DNA from: Schizochytrium sp. TIO01
Taxonomy: Eukaryota; Sar; Bigyra; Thraustochytrida; Thraustochytriidae
Length of the DNA stretch: 64,000 bases
Assembly (NCBI GenBank): GCA_004764695.1
Contig: SMSO01000025.1
Span: forward strand, 1,969,102-2,033,101
Reading direction: 5' to 3'
Shown here: positions 43,701 through 54,403 of the stretch, piece by piece
How positions within the stretch are numbered: the stretch's first letter is position 1
Layout of the letters: the number at the start of each line of letters is the position of its first letter
Position numbers and translations under genes: made by a program
The notes under the pieces: model-generated
Databases searched by the model: none
Told to the model about the DNA's origin: nothing
Seen by the model: the letters and a program-made list of their open reading frames with translations, nothing else

Positions 43701-44346
43701 CTTGCTCAATGTCCTTCGCTACACTACGCCAGAGTCCTTGGGTCTGAACGAAGATGATGAGATTGATCTCCCTGAGCTTTCTGAGGAAGCCAAGCGTCAG
43801 GTGGAGGCCATTCCTGAGCTCAACTACCTTACGCATATCGTCTTTCGCCTCTTTGAAGTATCCCATCGCGACTCTCGCGGACGCAGCTTCCGACGCCGCC
43901 GTAGCGAGGCACAATCCATTGGTTCTGCTGCAGAGGCTGATGCGCAATATCCGCGTCGATTCCGTGTTTCTGTTGCTGTATCTCCGGGTGTTGAGATTAG
44001 CATCGGGCCTGATGGCAAAATTGAACAAGGTTGCGGAGGCAGTATGGAGGATATGTCGTTCGATGCCCAGGATGGCTCAGCATACGGCTCCGAAGCAGAC
44101 ATTCAGCTCCTCCCTTGTTCTCCGTTGGTGCCTTTATGGAATAACATGGAGTACAACAAGCTCGATAACCTATTCTCATGTGTTGTCAAGGATGTGAACG
44201 ACGAGCTCGCACAAGAAAATGGTGCTACCCGCTCTGGTCCATCTGAGAGCCAAACTGATGCCGAGCTGGCGGAAGAAGCTGCGGCGATGTCTCTAAGTAG
44301 CATGGCCAGCCCTCGGCCTACTCCTCTGCCTCCCCAGCAGCTCTAA
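40747..44346 (+). CDS. PPIP5K: Inositol hexakisphosphate / diphosphoinositol kinase (PPIP5K, VIP1)
   Basis: This is a 1199-aa intronless frame. The N-terminal ATP-grasp kinase (about residues 18-345) begins with ILGICAMKKKAESKAM and includes ELRKPFLINEIKPQ, RIDKPFVEKPVDGDDHNIYI and CGFDVLRSDS followed by CDVNGWSFVKNNQKYYDD, which carries the metal-binding acidic residues. The histidine-phosphatase-like domain starts at IVRHGDRTPKQKLKLK (about 405-420), with KVYSSNEGRV and ESHLHSLLNVLRY further on. Members make 1-IP7 and IP8 from IP6 and IP7, and the phosphatase half counteracts this. A Ser/Pro-rich insert sits near residues 880-960 and an acidic, Ser-rich tail at the end. Both halves retain their key motifs, so a bifunctional enzyme is likely. 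Confidence 0.95.
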   Translation: MTDYSEFEADLDDFSRHKFGGLPKPLKQAPIILGICAMKKKAESKAMKEILNRLRRLNITVVIFPEKAILNDPVESWPSCHCLISFFSDGFPLEKAVAYAELRKPFLINEIKPQFLLKDRRHVMNLLAKYGVPTPPQVVMNRSASSPSGYPVIVNQEDDLQEYDDYIVVSGVRIDKPFVEKPVDGDDHNIYIYYPRTAGGGSCRLFRKVDDRSSEFFPDANNVRRNGSYIYESFIRTEGSDVKVYTVSETYAHSEARKSPTIDGVVSRNDDGFEVRYPVLLNPVEKEIAARIVVATGQRVCGFDVLRSDSNSYVCDVNGWSFVKNNQKYYDDFALILSDLMRRAMGIMSLQRFFPAGSALPEGFEEDTDDTDTDNGPSTPQHAPSFRSMNIVDDNPHEELRCVIAIVRHGDRTPKQKLKLKTSHPSLLSLFSKYGTGKVREELKLKSAAQLSSVLKILCERIKEVERERSQGEESDGEEQDYLDSLLQARTVLEMHGTFKGINRKVQLKPIEWDEDTGAITTAQFILKWGGVLTFPGRHQAEQMGQSFRQKLYPFDGLLRLHSTYRHDLKVYSSNEGRVQVTAAAFAKGLLSFTGHLTPILTSLVRKSPDVDQLLDDASDAKLPIEQVKQRLHAALLEKEPVKETLMETVAPTDASSLTDSFAQIDYNPRAAMGYLNQHIVGLVKQLRVIVKTHRAKFGINLGSAGVANTGKLLEETQNSDRSAEGGAKMSGESNESVTSSLDRSDVGHSLQSIVSAENGTALLMALHRWSKLEKDFYVRKKDRFDLSKIPDIADSVKFDMLHNPQLLKLEPPHLRHIFQLSLSLADIVVPQEYGITPKEKKSIGGRIARNLIEKIRSDFANTVTYCINGQVGTTAASSTLPTPVGGSVRTFQKVEPLSAGPTPLPALSAVNNGSNAANTGAGATVSPPETPPDNGVESLESSSVASEETFHRLDRRHARSMGIKSSDRMVRTRLYFTSESHLHSLLNVLRYTTPESLGLNEDDEIDLPELSEEAKRQVEAIPELNYLTHIVFRLFEVSHRDSRGRSFRRRRSEAQSIGSAAEADAQYPRRFRVSVAVSPGVEISIGPDGKIEQGCGGSMEDMSFDAQDGSAYGSEADIQLLPCSPLVPLWNNMEYNKLDNLFSCVVKDVNDELAQENGATRSGPSESQTDAELAEEAAAMSLSSMASPRPTPLPPQQL

Positions 44347-44898
44347 CACTTTTTGATACACCTTTGTAATTCAACAGTAAGGTGGAATAACAACTCGCAA
44401 AACATTCAATTCTTTTGCGAAAGTAGCATGGCTGTTTTCCTTTTTAATTTTTTTCCCAATGTCTAACTCAAACTTCATTACATACCCCATCACTAAAAGT
44501 CTTCATCGACTTAAGGTGTGTGACGAATAAAAATGATCTAAATTAGAATCAGCATACAAAAATGCAAAAACGTAGTAAATTCGATGTCTTTTCTTTTTAT
44601 AAGGTTTTGTTTTGTTAGGTGCTTGTCGTACGTTTTGGTGGGGACTTCCAACCTAGCTTTTCGGGAAGACGAAATGAGGAAAAGCGATTGTAAGAGGACA
44701 GCCTGTAGGGCTATGGAAAGCATGGTAAGTGCACATGCAAAAGTTGCATGTACATCACTGCCCAAAGATCAGTAAGAAGCGTTCTCAGTGAGTGTAAGAA
44801 CTAGCTTAAAAAGAGTCAATCCCCAGTAAATGATATAATGGAGAGAGAAGGCGATATATGTGTGTAGTTAAATCGAAAATGACTTGTTGGCAAGCGGA
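44347..44898. other. Convergent 3' region, PPIP5K / methyltransferase
   Basis: A 550-bp AT-rich stretch with no supported gene. Confidence 0.45.
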
Positions 44899-46108
44899 TT
44901 ACTCCTTCTCCTCGCTACCCTCCTTCTGTGCAATGTAAATGTAGTGCACATTGGCGGAGTCCTTAGCCTCAGGCTGAGCAGCAGTCATAACGGTCGGTTT
45001 TGGTACAGTAGACACGGTTACTCGCCAAGGGTACTCATCGTTCTCCAAGTAGCCAAGACGGTTCTCTGGTACACCGTAAGAAACCATGAAGAAGATACCG
45101 TTTGGCTTGAGGACGCGAGCGCACTCACTCAACATCTTGGAGATGTTTCCTGTGGAACCCTCACCACAGAGAATTGAATCAACCGTGCCCTTGTCGATGA
45201 TGCAGTCATAGGTCTCGTCCATAAAGTCCAAGTGGCACGCGTTCATGACCTGCCACGTGAGGGTGGACTTATCCTTATGACGCTCCTTCATCTGGTCGAT
45301 TACCACCTTGGAAATGTCAATGTTTGTGATTGAGGTGAAACCTTCTTCGTACATGTCCTCGGTCATTCCTGTGTACACAAATGAGTACATTTAAGCATGT
45401 ATACGATTCGAAAAATAAAAGAAGACAGAAATGCCACCCGATTGAATTCGAATAGAGAGGTTCAGTTCAGTATGCAATAGCGTTAGCAAACGATATTTAG
45501 GTATACTTTTCCTTTTTAGCCCATGAGGAACCTCGATGAAGGTAAAACATTATCAAACTTACGAGAGTTGCCGCATCCGATGTTAAGGATGTTGTCGCCC
45601 TCCTTGACACCAGCGCCACGGAGCTTATCCTTAAGGCCTGAGTATCTCTGGTACCAATCAAAGGCCTCCGGGTCCTTGGTGTACCTATAGATTCATTTGT
45701 GTTGTTGGAAATTGAGATCATAAAAAGCGCAAACCATGATGCATACGTTTCAAGTTGAAAGGAATATTCAGTTAGTCATTCAATGAGTTCACATGAGTCC
45801 AATTATATCAACAAGGGACGGAGCTTGCCAATAATTCCGCCTGTCTTGCCATTCAAGAGCGCCTGTGCAACCAGCAAGACCTGAAACTCAACAAAAAGAT
45901 AATCACTCAATTTTGGATGCACAAGATAAGAATGCCTTCATTTTCTCTTGAATTACAACCCTCGAGAATTAGAACGCAGGTTCTACCAAACAAAGTCTCA
46001 GTTTCCATGGGCAAGAAATCATCATGTATATGAGCCAATAAAATGCCTCATCCTCTTGAATTTTACATACCTTTCGTCCCAATATTGCTGCCGACCGTAT
46101 TGCGCCAT
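44899..46108 (-). CDS. EEF1AKMT4/METTL13-like SAM methyltransferase, three exons
   Basis: The exons are 46108-46071, 45684-45563 and 45368-44899, giving 209 aa. Both introns (386 and 194 nt) are GT-AG, and the joins restore YWDERYTKDPEAFDWYQRY and IGCGNSRMTEDMYEEGF, the hallmark of small eEF1A-lysine methyltransferases. Motif I is ILNIGCGNSR (about 45-54), then NIDISKVVIDQM binds the cofactor ribose, and FMDETYDCIIDKGTVDSIL is motif II/post-II. The likely target is a lysine of eEF1A, by family; the exact site is not predictable. A coding-like block inside intron 1 (45811-45886) is discussed separately. Confidence 0.9.
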
Positions 46109-47090
46109 GGTGCCTAAGAACCCTGTGCTTCTAGTGCCTGTACTTTTGTGCTCTGAGCTAACGCCTTTGCGTCTTTGTTTTGCAACTTTTTCCCTACTTT
46201 CGCCAACTTTCGCGTGAGCGGTTGTCGATCCCGATCAGGGAAACCGCGAGCCCACGGTGCTCTTCCCCTGCTTCTAGCAGAGAAAAGAAGACAGTGAAGA
46301 CGGCGGGGTGGGTCTTAGGCAAGTCGAAAGCAACCGGCGGAGGCGGTGCGGCTTTTCCTGAGCGCGCAGCTGTCGAGCGACGCAGTGGAGTTGATGGTAT
46401 GAAGAAGAGGAAGGCAAGTGAATCATCGCTTTCTTCATTGCATCTCCCTCTTTTTTAAAAAAGTGAGTTATAAGAATATACTTCACTTATGTTTCGAAAT
46501 AGTCTACTGTATATGAAGTATACTCTATATTGTACTCACTGAGCGAGTAGCCTCGCTTATAATTAACATAGAAGGAATGAACGAAAAAGGTCTATCTGAA
46601 ATAGGCCTCTTTCATCAACGGCTCGGCGGAGTACCCGTTTCTGAACAAAAAGACAATTTTCTGGGCTGCGCACTGTGAAGTAGTTTGGTTTATTGAAGAG
46701 TGGTGGGGTGGTCTATGAAACAATGTCGCGGGTGAGGGGTTATTATTGATGAGTTTTGATCGATAAGTTTAAAACATGTGACTGGGATGGAGCTTTTGAA
46801 GGTGTAAGGACATTTTTGGGCTTTTGGAGGAAGGGACGAAGCGAGGCGCGAAAAAATGGGCTTGGTATATACAGGAATTTGCAAGCACGAGTGCCATACA
46901 TAAACACACTACTGGGTTTGCTATGGCTGAGTCAAATTAGTGATGAGTTTTCTGCTGTTATATATATATAGATTAAAAAGAGTATACATTTATAGTTTAT
47001 ATTCTATAGAGTGTTTTAGTCCTTTACGAGAAGGGGCATACACTTATTGTCCACTTTAACGGAACCTTGTGGAAGTAGTGTCGCCCTATA
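46109..47090. other. Intergenic region with GC-rich patch
   Basis: This lies upstream of the methyltransferase. A GC-rich patch at 46220-46420 probably covers its promoter; the + frame through it (46180-46458) has no recognised motif. The rest, to 47090, holds short A/T runs and the 3' flank of the next gene. Confidence 0.4.
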
Positions 47091-48272
47091 TCATTGCATT
47101 TGAAGATTTTCTACTTCGTCTTCTTCGTTCGAGCTAATATGGGGGTCTTGTGTCTCGCAATGACTAGGTGGGAATGATAGACATACATAATCGCTAGTCG
47201 AGTTATGTGTCCTTATTTTTGGTAAAGAGGATTGCTGTTTTGCAATATTCACGTTGTCGTTTTGCCAACTCGGCAGATCTTCGTTGCCGCAACTCTGATG
47301 GTATTCAGATGAGAGATTTTCTATATTAGGCTCTTTGGCATCTCCATCGTTAACATCCTCGTGAGTTAGATCATATGCACAATATGATTCGGGTTCATGC
47401 TCACTTGCAGAGAATGACCTATCTTTTATTACATGCTTTGTCTGCTTGGCACAACTCGAGCCCGAGGCCAATCCTTCTTTTAGCGGGTCAGTTTCTCCGA
47501 GAAAGTTCTCATGTTTCTCTAGAATCAATTTGGCAACAGGTGTACCAACACAGTTTCCATACTTGTACAAATTCTGCTTTGCTTCAACTAAATTGGCGCG
47601 GTCCCCGTTTTGCCACGATGAGTCCATGAAGACAACATCACCTAGAGGCACTTGCTCCCTATCGAGATGGCTAATCGAAATGTCTAAATCTGCACGGGGT
47701 ACAGCCGGAGCGTTGCTGCCAGCCAAATCAAGATCTTTGCAAGTGCTTGCAAAATTAAATCTCTTACTATTCGAGATTGCTGGGGATCCATGAAACACAG
47801 ACTGACGAGACATTGCGCGAACTAATGATGGTTTATTTGGTTCATCTCGCCCCATTTCCTGTGTATGGGGAGGCGCATGCAATATCTGCAATCTTGCATC
47901 TTCATACTCGACTTCGGAAAGAGTTCCGCGTTGAAGAAAGTCCTCGAGTTGAGCGAGTTGTTCCTGTTGACTTCGAGGATGTGATCTATCATGAAATGAC
48001 AAAGCCCAGGCGGGCAGAACTTCGTCAGCATATAAGCGAAGAGGCCCTTCACTATCTGTAGAGTGCTTTCTAATAATCCTGACACTGGGCTGTCCTACAA
48101 CTCCGTTGGCTCTTTGAACATTCGCTCGTTCCACGTCATCTTGCTGTCTTTGTTGCTCCTGTCGTTGACGCAAGTACTGTTGAAAAGCTCTCTCTTGGGC
48201 TGCTCTTCGTCGTGCCCAGCTACAAGGGCAGATTTGCTCATACTTTGCATAGAAGCTTTCAACCCAAGTCAT
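47091..48272 (-). CDS. Unidentified protein with SHOCT-like helix pair
   Basis: The frame is 393 aa from the ATG at 48272. The N-terminus (FYAKYEQICPCSWARRRAAQ) has a CPC pair, then a Gln/Arg-rich helix. Residues about 103-131 read QQEQLAQLEDFLQRGTLSEV followed by EYEDARLQIL, matching the pattern of SHOCT-type short helical domains (length-rule helix, G-x-L-x-x-x-E-(F/Y)). The remaining 260 residues are Ser/Asp/Asn-rich and probably disordered, with no catalytic motif. I do not recognise the full-length family. Confidence 0.65.
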   Translation of the reverse strand: MTWVESFYAKYEQICPCSWARRRAAQERAFQQYLRQRQEQQRQQDDVERANVQRANGVVGQPSVRIIRKHSTDSEGPLRLYADEVLPAWALSFHDRSHPRSQQEQLAQLEDFLQRGTLSEVEYEDARLQILHAPPHTQEMGRDEPNKPSLVRAMSRQSVFHGSPAISNSKRFNFASTCKDLDLAGSNAPAVPRADLDISISHLDREQVPLGDVVFMDSSWQNGDRANLVEAKQNLYKYGNCVGTPVAKLILEKHENFLGETDPLKEGLASGSSCAKQTKHVIKDRSFSASEHEPESYCAYDLTHEDVNDGDAKEPNIENLSSEYHQSCGNEDLPSWQNDNVNIAKQQSSLPKIRTHNSTSDYVCLSFPPSHCETQDPHISSNEEDEVENLQMQ

Positions 48273-49890
48273 TGCGATGCGTCGTCAATATGGAGTTCTG
48301 TGAGTCTTCGCGGCGGAGCGTTGCGCCTCTTTTAGATAGACATATATGTTAATATAGTAAACAAGACTCCGTAGGTCTCTCCTGCTCTGTTGCTCTTCGC
48401 AGAGAGCTTTCTTTTATTCTTCTCTGCTTACAGACAATCGGCAAAAGATGCAAGTGATGCGACTGTCTTTCACCTTTTGCAAGAATCAGCCAAGCGTGGC
48501 CCAGCAACGCAATCGACTCAGTTAGCAAAGAAGGATATGAGAGTGGCGGTCTCTCGCTTCTATTCTGCAGGCATTGCCGTTTATCGATAAGCACTAATGT
48601 GTCACTGCGTCCGTCCAATCAGTGCTAGAGGTGCGTCCATATGTAGCGCTGCAGCGACGAACACAGTTCCCAAATTTCCTTCGGGACCGTGCTAAGTCCC
48701 CAAAGTCAAATGAACTACGACGAAACAAAAAACAAAAAGTAAAAAACAAAAAACATACAGGACATAATAGGAATAAATAAATAAATAAATATTAAAAACA
48801 AATTATTTTTAAAATGTAGTTACTACTACTATAATAGTAGTATAAAAAAAGAAACGAAAGAAAAAACAGAGATAAACAAGGATAAACAAGATTTTCGTAA
48901 AGGGAAGGGGCCGGTCCGACAGACGGTGAACCCCAGGTTCGTTCTTTATTGTTTTTAGAACATATAGAACGCACGCGCAGAAATGGGGACTATTGTGACT
49001 TGTCTCTCTACGGACTAACTCTTCTTCGATAAAAAAGAAGGAGGGGTTGAGTGACTGGTAGAAGTTGTCATAGCTAGCCTTAGTGGAGGGCAAATATTAC
49101 AACGGAGGAGGAGGAGGAGTTTTAGAAGAGAGGAAATGTACTCCATCCACGTGCACGCATGGATGGCATATGTACAAAGTTTGCGGCTTTGAGCTGTTGG
49201 GGACAGTTGCGATTCGAGGTGGCTCCAGTTGCAAGTTCGGGGGGTATTGGCTGGTTTAGAGACCTGATACCAATTAGTTCTGCAGGTGGAGGGCTGGATG
49301 TCCTACTGATTTTGTCTCGCAGCCCGAACGATGCAAAGGCAATCTGGGTTTGTGCACAAGAGAACGGAAGAGACGGGCTTGACCTATACTAAGCTTTGCT
49401 GACATCGACTGGGGACTTGACAGGCTTTCTGTTAAAGGTGTAGATACTTCGAATATAGCACAGTCTAAATGGTACTCACAGCATGCTTATGGGTCATACT
49501 TAATACATCCCTTGGGGATTTCATGGTGATGGAGTTCATGCTTACGGTAACTTTCGTTTGGTCAGTCGCAGTGCTCAAGCTGCATGCTCTATGTAATGAA
49601 GGTATAGCAGAGATGGTTCCTTCAGCTGTAGATGAGGTTGGATGGCTAGACACATAGTTTAAGTGGCATTCAAAGTAGTAGTATCTGTTGTAAACTGGTC
49701 TAGCTTTTCGTATTTCTCTTGCGTAGGACTACAATAGGCAGGGGCACACATTTGCAATAATACACAACCAAAATTAAGCTTCAGAAACATGGGCATGCAA
49801 AATACCTCTTAGTTCATTAACTCTAAAATAGATGATGCTTTAACTCGATTAGACTGATAAAGTATATTGTAGTAGTCGCAATCCTCTGAA
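48273..49890. other. Intergenic region between two minus-strand genes
   Basis: 1.6 kb including an (AATA)n stretch at 48772-48792, an inverted repeat at 48824-48842 and a (GGA)n run near 49101-49119. The short frames (49159-49392, 49469-49657) have no known motifs. Confidence 0.45.
48824..48842. repeat. Inverted repeat TACTACTAT / ATAGTAGTA
   Basis: Two perfect 9-bp arms are separated by one base. It is the same word family as the hairpins at 29186 and 62702. Confidence 0.8.
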
Positions 49891-51633
49891 TTATAGCTTG
49901 GCGTCAGCAGGCTTTGGTTCGTCATCTTCAGCACGGGTAAGCCAACCAAATTCTTGCTTCTTACGACCACTGAAGCGGTCAATAATGATATTGATAATGC
50001 AAGGACGCGGATGAGCCACGGCCTCACGAAGAGCAGGCTGAATGTCATCCGGAGACTCAACGTAGAATCCCTTTCCGCCGAATGCAGTGATGATTCGTTC
50101 ATAGCGCGCTTCATCCTTATCAGAGAGACTAGTGACTGGGACACCTCCCTTCGCGCGTTCCTCCGGTGTGTTTCCGGAAATAGGAACACCAACTCCGATA
50201 CCACTATTGTTGATGATGATGAATGTGATGTTGTTGAGGTTGTAGCGACACGCGGTTTCTACCTCCATTCCGGAGAAGCCGAATGCCGAGTCGCCTTCAA
50301 TACAGAATACCTGCTTTTGAGGGAAGTGGATTGCTGCAGCAAGAGCAAAGCCAAGACCAACACCCATTGTGCCATAGGTGCCTGCATCAAGACGGTGCTT
50401 GGGAAGGTAGTTCTCGAGAATTGTGCGGCCAATATCAAGAGTGTTGGCTCCTTCTGTACTGATAATTGTATCCCTGTAGCCATTTGCAAGGAATTTCTGT
50501 ATCTCGCTGAAGGCGACATAGTAGTTCATAGGCGAAGAGCGGTCGCTGGCAAGGTCAAGGCTAGCCTGTTTGTTCTTTGAGACCTTTTCATCAAGAAGCT
50601 TCCACCAAGCATTGGACGAGCGCTGAAGAGGCTGAATCTTTTGCTTTTGGGCCGCATCGGTGAGCTGCTCCAACACTGCCGATGCTTGTCCGCAAAGCGT
50701 AGCAGCAGGTGCAACATTGTCTCCAAAGACTTCGGGACAAACGTCGATTTGGATGATTTTCACATCTTTGCGAAAGCGCGGGGGCAGACCAAAATGGAGA
50801 ATCCAATTCAGACGTGCACAACAAAGGACAACTACATCAGCTGACTTGAGTGCTGTTGAACGGCCTGGTGCGATTGAGTTAGGGTGGTCATCGGGGATAC
50901 ATCCCTTTCCCATTGGAGTGGCAAGGTAAGGGAGATTAAGAACCTCAACAAGGCGCTGGGCTTGATCACCGCCGTTTCCATATGCACAACCTTTTCCTAC
51001 AATGACCAACGGGCGTTCTGCAGCTCTCAAGAGTTCACAAGCCTTGCGAATCTCAGAGGGGTCTGCCAATGACACTGGCGGGGGAAGGGCTCGGGGAACA
51101 TACTCCAGTAATTTCTCGTTGGGTGCCTTGTTCACAAAATTGCCCGGTAGATCAAGGTAGACAGCACCAGGGCGACCATAGGTGGCCATGCGAATTGCCT
51201 TTTCGATGTAGAAAGGAACTCGCTCGAGGCTGTCAAATTGCGCAGCGTATTTGACATACGGGCGTGCGAACTCGACCTGGGGAGACTCTTGGAAAGCTCC
51301 ACGAGAATTGAGCATCTGATCACTTGCACCACCAATGACAATCATCGGCCAACAATTCTCCTGTGCATTTGCAAGGCCTGCAAGAGCGTGCACCACGCCA
51401 GGTCCAGAAACAACAAGGCACACGCCAGGGGTTCCTGTCATGTATCCGATTGCCCCGGCAGCATAGGCAGCAGCTTGTTCATTTCTGCACCCCACAAAAT
51501 TAATCCCTGCTTCTTGAATTGCTCCTCCAAGTTCAATTACCGGGACGCCAACGATGCCAAAGACATATTCTACACCTTGGTCTTTAAGCGCTTTGGCAAT
51601 TACCTTGGCTCCAAGTCCTGCTCCCACCGACAT
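49891..51633 (-). CDS. HACL1: 2-hydroxyacyl-CoA lyase (HACL1-like), ThDP enzyme, ends in AKL
   Basis: The protein is 580 aa from the ATG at 51633, close to animal HACL1 in length. The N-terminal ThDP pyrimidine domain has GVEYVFGIVGVPVIEL and CRNEQAAAYAAGAIGYMTG with the conserved catalytic Glu, then GPGVVHALAGL. The central domain is followed by the ThDP-binding motif EGDSAFGFSGMEVETACRYN to NNITFIIINN (about 443-475), with GDS and the following Asn as metal ligands. FVNKAP and RGAFQESPQVE fit HACL rather than acetolactate synthase. The C-terminus DAKL is a good PTS1. The enzyme cleaves 2-hydroxyacyl-CoA to formyl-CoA and a shortened aldehyde in peroxisomal alpha-oxidation. No frameshift is seen. 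Confidence 0.92.
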   Translation of the reverse strand: MSVGAGLGAKVIAKALKDQGVEYVFGIVGVPVIELGGAIQEAGINFVGCRNEQAAAYAAGAIGYMTGTPGVCLVVSGPGVVHALAGLANAQENCWPMIVIGGASDQMLNSRGAFQESPQVEFARPYVKYAAQFDSLERVPFYIEKAIRMATYGRPGAVYLDLPGNFVNKAPNEKLLEYVPRALPPPVSLADPSEIRKACELLRAAERPLVIVGKGCAYGNGGDQAQRLVEVLNLPYLATPMGKGCIPDDHPNSIAPGRSTALKSADVVVLCCARLNWILHFGLPPRFRKDVKIIQIDVCPEVFGDNVAPAATLCGQASAVLEQLTDAAQKQKIQPLQRSSNAWWKLLDEKVSKNKQASLDLASDRSSPMNYYVAFSEIQKFLANGYRDTIISTEGANTLDIGRTILENYLPKHRLDAGTYGTMGVGLGFALAAAIHFPQKQVFCIEGDSAFGFSGMEVETACRYNLNNITFIIINNSGIGVGVPISGNTPEERAKGGVPVTSLSDKDEARYERIITAFGGKGFYVESPDDIQPALREAVAHPRPCIINIIIDRFSGRKKQEFGWLTRAEDDEPKPADAKL

Positions 51634-53020
51634 CTTCCAAGTTTATTCAAGCAATACCTTCTATGCTCAGCCCCTGTATCAACAAATCCTAGCTGTTCCC
51701 TTCAAGTTCGGGGTTTGCTTTCTCTCCAACCTCTTGATCTGTCTTCGACAACACATCAACAAACTAAATTTATAACTACATCGTTATCAGTCCCATCTCC
51801 ATCCCTACTTTAAATACATGCATGTATGCATGCTGTAAGTACGTAAGTAAGTAAGTAAATGAGCAGTGATGACTGTCGATGGCGTATCAGATCACTGTCA
51901 ATTGACCGAGACGAGTAAGAACGGGACCGGCCCAGTCCGACGGGTTTCTTTTCAACCGCATCTTTTTGTTCCAAGTCGAAGCTGTTACCTATATCTCTAG
52001 CTAGTCCTAGCGCCATATGATCCGTATTGCAGGGCTTTGACGGCGGACTTGTTTCGACTGGCAGATCCCTCGTCTGTTTGGGACTAGTATTTGTAAATAC
52101 TAGTCACCTGGCCAACCCATCTCATCTTGATAAAGAATGGTGTATCAAGGTTGAATTAGATCAAAGTGTCTTGAAAAATGAATTCTAGTGCAGACTTAAA
52201 TCTTTTGAAGATAGACACTGAAAAGACGAGTCCGACCAAACTAGATTTCAGATTTCAAGCTTCACTGAAAGATTTTCATTTCACGATTTCGGATCGCGGC
52301 TTCCCCGTTTTGGTCTCCCGTCCCTCCTCTTCTCTTTTCGTGCATAAGAAAACTACATGGTACAGTATCTATACCGGCAAGTTAAACATGCCTCCATTTC
52401 TAGCTTTGTGGTCCCAAGGTATTGGATGTCATGATGCTGTGGTAAGGATGGAAATGGTAGTATCATAATATCATTGTCTTCTCAGATGGCACAACATACT
52501 CGTCACGGTGGCTTTTGCCATCTGAACATCATTATGTGGTGATATTAAAACGTGCAGAAGCTTTGAGAGGTTGGTGCAAAATTCATAATGTTTTGGATCT
52601 AGATATTATCGCTCGGTTGATCTACAGCTGAATAAAACACTGATAACTTCAAGTTCAAGAATGAGTGTCAAAAATATAGGGGGTGGTTTTGAGCAGAATA
52701 TTCAGATTAGATTTCTCCAGATAGAGATACTATTCAATTCATAAAAATGCCTAGTGTGCGAAGGCATGATGACTAACGTTGAGGAACTTTAGGGAGGATG
52801 GGGAGCAGCACAAATGAGATGATGCCCAAGGCTGAAATAAAGATGGAAGCGTGCACATACACGGCCGGCCCAGCACATCTAATAGCTGAGACTTGCTGCA
52901 TAGAGGTGCGAACAATGACGAAGTACGAGAAGATAGGAGAGAGTGATCTCTTAGGTCAAAGATGGAAAATCAAAACAGCGCGTAAAGAGTTTGTTTATGT
53001 GGAAAGAGGTAGGTATATAA
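51634..53020. other. Intergenic region, HACL1 to polyubiquitin
   Basis: 1.4 kb upstream of HACL1 and downstream of polyubiquitin. It has a short (GTAA)n run near 51840-51858 and a perfect inverted repeat at 52082-52105. The frames at 52178-52468 and 52798-53061 lack known motifs; the second overlaps the ubiquitin 3' end. Confidence 0.45.
52082..52105. repeat. Perfect inverted repeat GACTAGTATTT / AAATACTAGTC
   Basis: The 11-bp arms are perfect with a 2-nt spacer (GT). It lies about 450 bp upstream of the HACL1 start, so it could be a dimeric protein-binding site; this is inference. Confidence 0.85.

Positions 53021-54403
<1,383 letters not shown>

Noticed and set aside
51238-51813. 191-codon + frame over the HACL1 start
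   Set aside because: Antisense shadow of HACL1 extending into its upstream region.
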